DNA from: Firmicutes bacterium UBA7709
GTDB lineage: Bacteria; Bacillota_A; Clostridia; Peptostreptococcales; Anaerovoracaceae
NCBI GenBank assembly: GCA_002482405.1
Contig: DLFX01000383.1
Span: 1-7,112, forward strand
DNA length: 7,112 bases
Direction of reading: 5' to 3'
This document shows, one piece after another, positions 1-4,892 of the stretch; the first letter of the stretch is position 1; every line of letters starts with the position of its first letter. Position numbers and translations under genes: made by a program. The notes under the pieces are model-generated. The model made no database searches, was not told the origin of the DNA, and worked only from the letters and a program-made list of their open reading frames with translations.

Positions 1-539
1 ATGGCTTCCAGCACCTCGTCGATCCCGATGCCTTCCTTGGCTGAAATCAGGGGGGCGTCGTGGGCGTCGATCCCGATGATGTCTTCGATCTCGGCTTTGG
101 CTTCATCGGGCCTCGCGCTGGCAAGGTCAATTTTATTGATGACAGGCAAAATCTCCAGATCCTCGTCAAGGGCCAGATAGACGTTGGCGAGAGTCTGGGC
201 TTCCACCCCCTGGGTCGCGTCGACGATGAGGACCGCGCCTTCGCAGGCCGCGAGGCTTCTGGACACCTCATATGTAAAGTCCACATGCCCCGGCGTATCG
301 ATGAGATTGAAAATATATTCGTGGCCGTCCTTCGCCTTGTAAGCGAGACGCGTCGTCTGAAGCTTGATGGTGATTCCCCGCTCCCGCTCCAGATCCATGT
401 TGTCCAAAAACTGCTCCTTCATTTCCCTGTGGGAAACGAGGCCGGTATTTTCGATGATCCGGTCTGCCAGAGTGGATTTTCCGTGATCTATATGTGCGAT
501 AATGCAAAAATTTCTGATATACTTCTGGTATGAATTCAT
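1..539 (-). CDS. lepA: Translation elongation factor 4 (LepA), N-terminal GTPase domain, partial
   Basis: LepA (EF4) is a ribosome-bound GTPase of the EF-Tu/EF-G superfamily that acts on stalled or mis-translocated ribosomes. About 179 codons are visible before the gene leaves the window at position 1. The protein starts [20 protein letters not shown] and shows the translational GTPase motifs in order: P-loop AHIDHGKST (G1), RERGITIK (G2), IDTPGHVDF (G3), NKIDL (G4) and SAKEGIG (G5). The run [20 protein letters not shown] is characteristic of LepA rather than EF-G or EF-Tu. The reading frame is open throughout. The ATG at 539 is preceded by GGTGGAGGA, a strong if close ribosome binding site. 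The nearest upstream in-frame alternatives are not supported, and the ATG a few bases upstream is out of frame and stops at once. The gene is divergent from the GntR operon. Domains II to V and the LepA-specific C-terminal domain lie outside the window. Confidence 0.97.
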   Translation of the reverse strand, partial: MNSYQKYIRNFCIIAHIDHGKSTLADRIIENTGLVSHREMKEQFLDNMDLERERGITIKLQTTRLAYKAKDGHEYIFNLIDTPGHVDFTYEVSRSLAACEGAVLIVDATQGVEAQTLANVYLALDEDLEILPVINKIDLASARPDEAKAEIEDIIGIDAHDAPLISAKEGIGIDEVLEA

Positions 540-576
540 TGTTCCTCCACCATTAAACCAAATAAACGAATTGAGG

Positions 577-605
577 ATACCATAAACGCATGGCGTTTAT
601 GGTAT
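577..605. repeat. Perfect 13-bp inverted repeat in lepA leader
   Basis: ATACCATAAACGC (577-589) and its exact reverse complement (593-605) flank a 3-nt loop. No T-tract follows on either strand, so it is not a standard terminator. It lies between the candidate lepA promoter and the lepA ribosome binding site and would fold as a strong leader hairpin. The outer 8 bases ATACCATA recur as a direct copy at 684-691, so the right arm has two possible partners. Confidence 0.85.
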
Positions 606-613
606 AGAGCCAT

Positions 614-645
614 GCGCCTTTTCGCCTTTGGCGAAATTCTGGCGC
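614..645. repeat. GC-rich interrupted hairpin in lepA leader
   Basis: An inner stem TTTCGCC (620-626) / GGCGAAA (630-636) has a 3-nt loop. An outer stem GCGCC (614-618) / GGCGC (641-645) is separated from it by a small asymmetric bulge. This is the middle of three successive hairpins between lepA and the GntR gene. It is not followed by a T-run. Confidence 0.7.
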
Positions 646-657
646 GGCACTAGATCC

Positions 658-687
658 GTATAATATCTGCGAATGCAGATATTATAC
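658..687. repeat. Perfect 13-bp inverted repeat overlapping lepA -10
   Basis: GTATAATATCTGC (658-670) and its exact reverse complement (675-687) are separated by GAAT. Each arm contains a TATAAT-like element, on opposite strands. The minus-strand copy is the candidate lepA -10. Because the palindrome overlaps the promoter, it may be a protein-binding site rather than an RNA hairpin. Confidence 0.8.
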
Positions 688-689
688 CA
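681..689 (-). promoter_or_regulatory. Candidate extended -10 promoter for lepA
   Basis: On the minus strand this reads TGGTATAAT, a perfect TATAAT with the TGn extended -10 element. No good -35 is seen 17 nt upstream, which is usual for extended -10 promoters. Transcription would start near 674 and give a leader of about 135 nt ahead of lepA containing two strong hairpins. The -10 lies inside the right arm of the inverted repeat at 658-687. This is inferred from sequence only. Confidence 0.45.
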
Positions 690-761
690 TACACCATTCT
701 CTGAAAAGTTAACGAATCATTAAATAATGCAATAAATTTTAAAAAAGAATCAAAATATCTG

Positions 762-790
762 TTGACAATATATCGTCACTGTATTATTGT
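762..790 (+). promoter_or_regulatory. Sigma-A-like promoter of the GntR-ABC operon
   Basis: A consensus -35 TTGACA (762-767) is followed 17 nt later by TATTGT (785-790) as -10, a 4/6 match. An alternative TATTAT at 782-787 matches better but has a short 14-nt spacer. The upstream 30-40 bases are very A/T-rich, like an UP element. The -10 lies inside the inverted repeat at 781-814, which suggests repression by promoter occlusion. Confidence 0.7.
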
Positions 791-814
791 ATTAATTGCC
801 TAATACAACAATAC
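781..814. promoter_or_regulatory. Putative GntR operator, 14-bp near-perfect inverted repeat
   Basis: GTATTATTGTATTA (781-794) and TAATACAACAATAC (801-814) are inverted copies with one mismatch in 14, separated by ATTGCC. The site covers the -10 and expected start point and ends one base before the AAAGGAGG ribosome binding site. GntR-family repressors of the YtrA type typically bind such palindromes upstream of their own gene, so autoregulation is the natural reading. Binding itself is inferred. Confidence 0.75.
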
Positions 815-832
815 AAAAGGAGGTTGCAATAT

Positions 833-1231
833 ATGGCGAATCAGTATAAAGCAAATATACCGATCTATTTGCAGCTGGTAGACAATTTCAGGCACCGGAT
901 CGCCTCAGGGGATTTAAAGGCCGGTTCGAAGCTTGAATCGGTGCGGGATCTGGCCATCAGTTTCGAGGTCAATCCCAACACGATGCAGCGCGCGCTGGCG
1001 GAGCTGGAACGGGACGGCCTTGTTTACGCGGACCGTACGGTAGGGCGCTTTATCACGGAAAATAAGGAGTTGATCAGTAAAATGCGCGAATCGGTAGCCC
1101 AGGAAATCATGGGGCAATTCATAGCACAAATAAAAAGTTTGGGATATTCAGACCAGGAAGCCCTGGATCTGTTTAAAAAGTTCTTAACAAATGACAGTGA
1201 AAACCAGAATCAAAGGAGGGCTTCAGAATGA
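833..1231 (+). CDS. GntR-family transcriptional regulator, YtrA subfamily
   Basis: A 132-residue DNA-binding repressor, expected to control its own operon. The winged helix-turn-helix spans roughly residues 5-75. It opens with the family motif [20 protein letters not shown], followed by LESVRDLA, the recognition-helix region [20 protein letters not shown] and the wing ADRTVGRFI. Only about 55 residues follow, a short helical tail without a FadR- or HutC-type ligand domain. That is the mark of the YtrA subfamily, which usually accompanies ABC exporters. The start is the ATG at 833, chosen because AAAGGAGG (816-823) lies 9 nt upstream. An in-frame TTG at 824 would abut the ribosome binding site. 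The stop overlaps the next start as ATGA (1228-1231), so translation is probably coupled to the ABC genes. The operator candidate lies at 781-814. The inducing signal is unknown. Confidence 0.93.
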   Translation: MANQYKANIPIYLQLVDNFRHRIASGDLKAGSKLESVRDLAISFEVNPNTMQRALAELERDGLVYADRTVGRFITENKELISKMRESVAQEIMGQFIAQIKSLGYSDQEALDLFKKFLTNDSENQNQRRASE

Positions 1232-1929
1232 ACACAGAACTGGTCAAGATCACCGATCTGACGAAAAAATACCGCGGAAAGGCCGCTTTGTCCCATCTCG
1301 ACCTGACGCTGGAATCAGGCCATATCATAGGGCTTCTCGGTCCCAACGGCAGCGGAAAGACGACCCTGATCAAAATTCTGACCGGAGCGATCAGGGATTA
1401 TGAAGGGACTGTCACCATCGACGGAAAAGCAGTCGGCCCGGAATCCAAGGCGCTGGTGTCCTATCTGCCTGACACCGCTTACTTCAGCTCATGGATGCGC
1501 CCTTTGGATATGATCTCGCTCTTTAAGGATTTCTATTCCGACTTCGATGAGCAGAAATGCCGGGAGATGCTGAAACGGCTGAACCTTAATGAAAACCAAA
1601 AGATCAGGGCTATGTCAAAGGGCATGATCGAGAAATTCCAGCTCTGCCTCGTGATGTCAAGGAATGCGAAAATCTACGTCCTCGACGAACCCATCGGCGG
1701 AGTGGACCCTGCCGCAAGAGATTACATCCTGGACACGATCCTCACAAATTACAGCGAGGACGCGACGATCTTCATGTCCACCCACCTGATTTCCGATGTG
1801 GAGCGGATCTTCGACACCGCGATTTTCCTGAAAGAGGGAGAGATCGTGCTGCAGGGCAATATCGACGACATCAGAGCAAAAGAAGAGAAATCCATCGATG
1901 AATTGTTCAGGGAGGTATTTAAATGTTAA
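1228..1929 (+). CDS. ABC transporter ATP-binding protein (YtrB-like)
   Basis: A 233-residue cytoplasmic ATPase that would energise the membrane protein encoded next. Visible motifs: Walker A GPNGSGKT (residues 38-45), a degenerate signature MSKGMIEKF (129-137) in place of LSGGQ, Walker B IYVLDEP (149-155), D-loop GGVD (157-160) and switch His186 in STHL. The Q-loop region reads YLPD, without an obvious Gln. The SKGM signature is common in exporter ATPases found next to YtrA-type regulators, so it does not by itself imply inactivity. Length is normal for a single nucleotide-binding domain without a C-terminal extension. AAAGGAGGG lies 7 nt before the ATG. The start overlaps the regulator stop by 4 nt, and the end overlaps the permease start by 7 nt, which places it firmly in the operon. 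The substrate is not predictable; antimicrobial or envelope-stress export is a family-based guess. Confidence 0.95.
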   Translation: MNTELVKITDLTKKYRGKAALSHLDLTLESGHIIGLLGPNGSGKTTLIKILTGAIRDYEGTVTIDGKAVGPESKALVSYLPDTAYFSSWMRPLDMISLFKDFYSDFDEQKCREMLKRLNLNENQKIRAMSKGMIEKFQLCLVMSRNAKIYVLDEPIGGVDPAARDYILDTILTNYSEDATIFMSTHLISDVERIFDTAIFLKEGEIVLQGNIDDIRAKEEKSIDELFREVFKC

Positions 1930-2735
1930 TCAAGCTGCTCAAATATGATATACGGTCCACCTGGAGGCATTTTGCCGGAGCTTACCTGGCGATACTCCTC
2001 GGCGTAATCATCCTTCCCCAGGTTTTTAAGTACGTTGACAATGTCTTTGCCAACGTTTTGGCGGGGTTCATCGCGACGGCCATCATCACCGCGACAGTCG
2101 CCGTCACGATCATAATGATTTTTAAAATTTTCAACGCCAATGTGTTTTCAAAGCAGGGGTATTTGACCATGACCCTTCCGGCGACCTCAACGGAGATCGT
2201 CTCTTCCAAGCTGCTGGTCAGCACCATGTGGGTCGTCCTCACCGGAATCGTGGCGGCCCTCGGCATCTTCATCTTTATCTGGGGCACCCCGGTGTCGGGG
2301 GATTTCTTCAGTGGGGGCAGGGAGCTCCTCGCGATGCTTGAAGGCCGTCAGGTTCTCGCGGCGGTTCTGATAGTTATAATCATAGTAATGTCCGCCGTAA
2401 AAGAGATTGCAAAGCTGTTTCTGGCCTGTTCCATCGCGCATCTGAAGCCCCTTGGCCGCTTCCGCGTCCTGGTGGGGATCCTCTCCTACTTTGTGTTTTC
2501 CTGGCTGGAAGCCCTGCTTTTGAAGGCTATCGCTTTTGTAGCCGGCAACATTCCCGGCGTCCAGTCATACGTCAGCCAGCTCACGCTTATCAACGGTTTT
2601 GGAACAGGGGTGGATGATTTTTACGGCGTGTTCAACGGCGCCATAGGCCTCGGCATCCTTTATGCCGTCATACTGGTGGTGATCTACAGCATCGGTACGA
2701 TTTGGATCCTGAATCATAAGCTGGATTTAGACTGA
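1923..2735 (+). CDS. ABC-2-type membrane permease of the GntR-regulated transporter
   Basis: A 270-residue integral membrane protein, the transmembrane half of the exporter. Six hydrophobic segments are visible at about residues 17-36, 43-68, 97-119, 143-170, 180-208 and 238-262, with a charged amphipathic N-terminus ([15 protein letters not shown]). The GYLTMTLPAT motif after helix 2 is typical of clostridial ABC-2 permeases paired with YtrB-like ATPases. No signal peptide or extracellular domain is seen. The start at 1923 has AGGGAGG (1909-1915) 7 nt upstream and lies inside the last codons of the ATPase gene, so the two are translationally coupled. It probably forms a transporter with two ATPase subunits and either a homodimer of this protein or a partner encoded elsewhere. 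The substrate is unknown. The gene ends the operon; degenerate 20-21-bp repeats and a terminator follow. Confidence 0.92.
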   Translation: MLIKLLKYDIRSTWRHFAGAYLAILLGVIILPQVFKYVDNVFANVLAGFIATAIITATVAVTIIMIFKIFNANVFSKQGYLTMTLPATSTEIVSSKLLVSTMWVVLTGIVAALGIFIFIWGTPVSGDFFSGGRELLAMLEGRQVLAAVLIVIIIVMSAVKEIAKLFLACSIAHLKPLGRFRVLVGILSYFVFSWLEALLLKAIAFVAGNIPGVQSYVSQLTLINGFGTGVDDFYGVFNGAIGLGILYAVILVVIYSIGTIWILNHKLDLD

Positions 2736-2795
2736 AACACCTGCGTCTGCCCTGAAACGCCTTGAGACTGCCTTGAAGCGCCTCGAGGCGTTCTC
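2733..2795. repeat. Degenerate 20-21-bp tandem repeat starting at the permease stop
   Basis: Three units begin with TGAAACACCT (2733), TGAAACGCCT (2753) and TGAAGCGCCT (2774), giving periods of 20 and 21 bp. The first unit begins with the permease stop codon itself. The third contains the perfect 12-bp palindrome CGCCTCGAGGCG (2779-2790). No function is evident; the tract looks like expansion of sequence around the stop codon. Confidence 0.6.
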
Positions 2796-2816
2796 GACCG
2801 ACCTCGATTTCAGTAA

Positions 2817-2849
2817 AAAAACAGGAGAGCTCCGCGCTTTCCTGTTTTT
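2817..2849. terminator. Bidirectional Rho-independent terminator
   Basis: A 14-bp stem (2817-2830 / 2836-2849), with one G-U pair when transcribed from the plus strand, and a 5-nt loop TCCGC. It has an A-tract on the left and a T-tract on the right, so it can end transcripts from both sides. It sits between the convergent permease and cfa genes and should serve both. Confidence 0.88.
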
Positions 2850-2860
2850 CATTTCAATTC

Positions 2861-2880
2861 AATCCCGATCAATCCCGATA
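2861..2880. repeat. 10-bp tandem duplication at the cfa stop codon
   Basis: AATCCCGATC is followed by AATCCCGATA. The stop codon of the minus-strand cfa gene (2869-2871) lies across the junction, so the last codons of the gene are duplicated just after the stop. It is a slippage-type duplication without evident function. Confidence 0.6.
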
Positions 2881-4083
2881 TATATAGTCCCTGGTCCACG
2901 GAATCCGGTCGTTGATGCCTTTCGTAAATACGAGCTGGTGAAGATCGATGTTTCCGGTGTTAAAGGACGCCGCGCAGGACTTCAGGTACAGCCGCCACAT
3001 GCGGATAAAAGTTTCATCCCTGGTTTTCTCTATTTCCGGCAAGGCTTTCTCAAAGTTGGCCGACCAGTGCTCCAGGGTTCTGCCGTAATGCCTGCGGAGG
3101 CTTTCCGCGTCGATGAGGTGGAATCCCTCCATCGACATATGCTTTACCAGTTCCTGGATGCTCGGAACGTACCCACCCGGGAAGATGTATTTATTGATCC
3201 AGGAATTTGTTCCGCCTTTGCCTTCGCTGTCGTGGGTGCCGGTGATGCAGTGAAGCAGCGACAGGCCGCCTCCGTTCAGCAGCTGCCCCACATGGGTGAA
3301 ATATTCGCGGAGATGGGCTTTGCCCAAATGCTCCGCCATGCCCACGCTTACGATCCGGTCGAACTTCCTGTCCTTTATCTCGCGGTAATCCATTCTCCGC
3401 ACTTCCACAAGATCCTCCAGGCCTTCCGCCTCGGCCCGCTCCGTTGCCGCCTTAAACTGTTCCTCACTGAGGGTGATCCCCATTACCTTTACTTTGTAAC
3501 TCTTTGCGGCCTCCAGGATCAGCTCTCCCCATCCGCAGCCGATGTCCAGAAGAGTTTGTCCCTCCTCCAGATTCAACTTTTTCAGGATGTGGCCGACCTT
3601 GTTCTTCTGCGCCTGATAGAGAGTATCCTCTTCGGATTTGAAATATCCACAGGAATAAGTCATGGTCCCGTCCAGCCAGAGCCGGTAAAAGTCGTTTCCG
3701 ATGTCATAGTGGTGCACGACGTTTTCCCTGCTCTTTTTCAGGTTGTTGGATATCGATTTTACCGCTTTATTATAGATGTTCCCCTTCCGCAGAAAGCTTT
3801 CCATATTGCGGTACATAGATTCGATCACCGTCTGGATGTCTCCTTCTATGTCAAGCCGTTTCTCCATATAAGCCTCTCCAAAGGCCATGGACGGATCGGC
3901 AATGATGTCCGCCTTGGGGATCGGCTCATTCAAAATCAGCCGGAAACGGCTTTCGCCCGCTCCGTAGGCCACCTCTTCTCCGTCCCAGTATTTCACCGTG
4001 CAGGGATCGGAAAACAAACCCTTGAACAGGGTTTTATAGAATGCCTTATCGATGTTATGATGTTTATTTGCTTTTGAATCCAC
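2869..4083 (-). CDS. cfa: Cyclopropane-fatty-acyl-phospholipid synthase
   Basis: Transfers a methylene unit from S-adenosylmethionine to cis double bonds of phospholipid acyl chains at the membrane, giving cyclopropane fatty acids. The 404-residue length matches the family. An N-terminal domain (residues 1-120, with LILNEPIPKADIIADPSMAF and FGEAYMEKRLDIEGDI) precedes the methyltransferase domain. That domain opens with HHYDIGNDFYRLWLDGTMTY and has the SAM-binding loop LLDIGCGWG (178-186). Residues matching the E. coli bicarbonate/active site are present: Cys145 in YSCGYF, Glu251 in GMAEHLG, His278 in LLHCITG and Tyr333 in RRHYGRTL. The likely start is GTG at 4083, with AAGGGA about 11 nt upstream; no ATG fits before residue 66, and starting there would remove conserved sequence. 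It is monocistronic here, convergent with the permease and divergent from the DUF4177 gene. CFA production commonly rises in stationary phase or acid stress, but no such control is visible. Confidence 0.97.
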   Translation of the reverse strand: MDSKANKHHNIDKAFYKTLFKGLFSDPCTVKYWDGEEVAYGAGESRFRLILNEPIPKADIIADPSMAFGEAYMEKRLDIEGDIQTVIESMYRNMESFLRKGNIYNKAVKSISNNLKKSRENVVHHYDIGNDFYRLWLDGTMTYSCGYFKSEEDTLYQAQKNKVGHILKKLNLEEGQTLLDIGCGWGELILEAAKSYKVKVMGITLSEEQFKAATERAEAEGLEDLVEVRRMDYREIKDRKFDRIVSVGMAEHLGKAHLREYFTHVGQLLNGGGLSLLHCITGTHDSEGKGGTNSWINKYIFPGGYVPSIQELVKHMSMEGFHLIDAESLRRHYGRTLEHWSANFEKALPEIEKTRDETFIRMWRLYLKSCAASFNTGNIDLHQLVFTKGINDRIPWTRDYIYRD

Positions 4084-4109
4084 GAGTTAACACTTCCCTT
4101 CTGTCCGAC

Positions 4110-4138
4110 ACGCAGGATACCAACTTATAATCCTGCGT
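4110..4138. promoter_or_regulatory. 9-bp perfect inverted repeat upstream of cfa
   Basis: ACGCAGGAT (4110-4118) and ATCCTGCGT (4130-4138) are exact inverted copies separated by 11 nt. The repeat lies 27 bp upstream of the cfa GTG, just beyond its ribosome binding site. It could be an operator or a leader hairpin. There is no T-tract, so it is not a terminator. Nearby minus-strand -10-like elements (TATAAC near 4160, TATAAG near 4129) lack convincing -35 partners, so the cfa promoter cannot be fixed. Confidence 0.55.
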
Positions 4139-4233
4139 ACCATCATTTTCGCCTCGTTATAATCATCTTACACCTCATACTGGATTTTCTTCAAGAGAAT
4201 TCTGTGTTATGATGAATATGAAACGGCTCGAAA

Positions 4234-4299
4234 GCTCCATATCATGAAGGTATGGAGCAGCTCGATAGATTTAGAATTTGTGCCGCCGCTTGGCGGCGG
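4234..4299 (+). promoter_or_regulatory. Two leader hairpins ahead of the DUF4177 gene
   Basis: GCTCCATA (4234-4241) pairs perfectly with TATGGAGC (4251-4258) around a 9-nt loop. CCGCCGC (4283-4289) pairs with GCGGCGG (4293-4299) around TTG. The second hairpin ends just before the GGAG ribosome binding site of the ATG at 4313, so it could hinder initiation. A TATGAT box near 4209 is a possible -10, but no good -35 accompanies it. No RNA family was recognised. Confidence 0.45.
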
Positions 4300-4312
4300 A
4301 ATGGAGACGAAT

Positions 4313-4510
4313 ATGGACAGATTTGAATATAAAACATTATTTACCGACGCCAAGGGCATATTTGGGGGCAAAGTCGACAAATACGCATTTCAACAGGAAC
4401 TAAACGAATTGGGATTGCAGGGATGGGAGTTAGTCAGCTCGATCCCTACCGCTCAAAGCTATGGAAGCACAAGGTGGGTCATTTCCATATTTAAACGTAG
4501 GATACAATAA
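4313..4510 (+). CDS. DUF4177 family small protein
   Basis: A 65-residue soluble protein matching the DUF4177 pattern: N-terminal strand MDRFEYKTLF, a middle KGIFGGKVD, a helix ending NELGLQGWEL, then VSSIPT and the closing strand GSTRWVISIFKRR. DUF4177 proteins have no established biochemical role; many are single small alpha/beta domains. The start at 4313 is preferred because GGAG (4303-4306) lies 6 nt upstream. In-frame ATGs at 4301 and 4244 lack a usable ribosome binding site, and the upstream extension would translate through the GC-rich hairpin. The gene stands alone: cfa diverges upstream, and 380 bp of non-coding repeats follow downstream. No convincing terminator is seen after it. 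Identity is fairly sure; function is unknown. Confidence 0.85.
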   Translation: MDRFEYKTLFTDAKGIFGGKVDKYAFQQELNELGLQGWELVSSIPTAQSYGSTRWVISIFKRRIQ

Positions 4511-4578
4511 CTTTCGTGATTTTTCGGAAGTTCGCGAGGGTTGCCGGGGTTTCTAGGGATCGCTGAGGATTGCCGCGC

Positions 4579-4701
4579 TCAATTTTTCGAACCTGGCGCA
4601 GCCATAGGTGCTTCCGTGCTCAAATATTCGAGTATGGTGAAGCCCTGCGGACTGTGGTGTTCAAATATTCGAGTCTGGCGCATGTTTTTCACCTTTGAAA
4701 G
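4579..4701 (+). repeat. 41-bp-period repeat array, forward orientation (three units)
   Basis: Units start at 4579, 4620 and 4661, exactly 41 bp apart. The conserved head is TCAAATATTCGAGT followed by a TGG about 2 nt later; the first unit has TCAATTTTTCGAAC and CTGGCGCA. The tails of each unit differ. The core CTCAAATATTCGAG is a near-perfect 14-bp palindrome with one mismatched pair. A 41-bp spacing is close to four helical turns, so the cores would face the same side of the DNA. The low identity of heads and the short length argue against CRISPR. Confidence 0.75.
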
Positions 4702-4724
4702 CCCTCAGAGCAAGAAAATATACA
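4695..4724 (+). promoter_or_regulatory. Weak promoter candidate for the ligase/radical SAM operon
   Basis: TTGAAA (4695-4700) and TATACA (4719-4724) are spaced by 18 nt, with 5/6 and 4/6 consensus matches. Transcription would start near 4731, giving a leader of about 160 nt made of the inverted 41-bp units. The promoter would sit between the two oppositely oriented arrays. It is the best candidate I can see in the gap, but still weak. Confidence 0.35.
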
Positions 4725-4861
4725 CCTTACTTGAAAATATGAGCAAAAAGTTACTCCAAGCTTGGAATTTTGAGCAGTGCAAGCAAACATCCTACCCCAA
4801 GCTTGGAATTCTGAGCAGCCCAAGCAAACATTCTACTCCATGCTTGGAATTTTGAGCAAGG
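4721..4861 (-). repeat. 41-bp-period repeat array, inverted orientation (about four units)
   Basis: Units start at 4721 (shortened to 31 bp), 4752, 4793 and 4834 (partial). The three later units share CCAAGCTTGGAATTTTGAGC; the last has CCATGCTTGG and the middle one GAATTC. Read on the minus strand the units begin TGCTCAAAATTC, matching the forward array head. The closest pair, 4723-4746 on the minus strand against 4616-4639 on the plus strand, agrees at 19 of 24 positions. Two units carry the perfect palindrome CCAAGCTTGG. Here the unit tails are also conserved (AAGCAAACAT), unlike in the forward array. Confidence 0.75.
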
Positions 4862-4892
4862 TCAAGGTAAGGTGGAGAAGGGAAACGATGGA

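Larger units (their letters stand above)
4511..4892. other. Gene-free region made largely of 41-bp-period repeats
   Basis: No credible gene is seen in this 382-bp gap. The open frame at 4541-4855 runs through tandem repeats whose 41-bp period is not a multiple of three, so its amino-acid sequence does not repeat and resembles nothing known. Most of the gap consists of a forward array (4579-4701) and an inverted array (4721-4861) of the same repeat family, with a weak promoter candidate between them. The first about 65 bp after the DUF4177 stop are G/T-rich on the plus strand and show no clear terminator. Confidence 0.7.

Noticed and set aside
60..533. A 157-codon plus-strand open frame opposite lepA
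   Set aside because: The minus strand carries all five GTPase motifs of LepA in one open frame; the plus-strand frame is a shadow.
577..605. Rho-independent terminator between lepA and the GntR gene
   Set aside because: The stem is strong but no T-tract follows on either strand, and both flanking genes point away from it.
1615..1640. Degenerate ABC signature (MSKGM instead of LSGGQ) as a sign of an inactive ATPase
   Set aside because: SKGM-type signatures are common in exporter ATPases of this group, and Walker A, Walker B and the switch His are intact.
2773..4077. A 434-codon plus-strand open frame antisense to cfa
   Set aside because: The minus strand encodes a complete Cfa protein with all active-site motifs. 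The plus-strand translation has no recognisable motif, no ribosome binding site and runs through the terminator; it is a codon-bias shadow.
4126..4131. Plus-strand TATAAT as a promoter -10 for the DUF4177 gene
   Set aside because: It lies about 185 bp from the gene, has no TTGACA-like partner at 16-18 nt, and is part of the loop and arm of the inverted repeat at 4110-4138.
4541..4855. A 104-codon open frame in the gap before the ligase
   Set aside because: It crosses the 41-bp arrays, whose period is not a multiple of three. It has no suitable ribosome binding site and no family resemblance.
4579..4861. CRISPR array
   Set aside because: Only three to four units per block. In the inverted block the supposed spacers are as conserved as the repeats, and in the forward block the repeats are too degenerate. 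No cas genes are visible.
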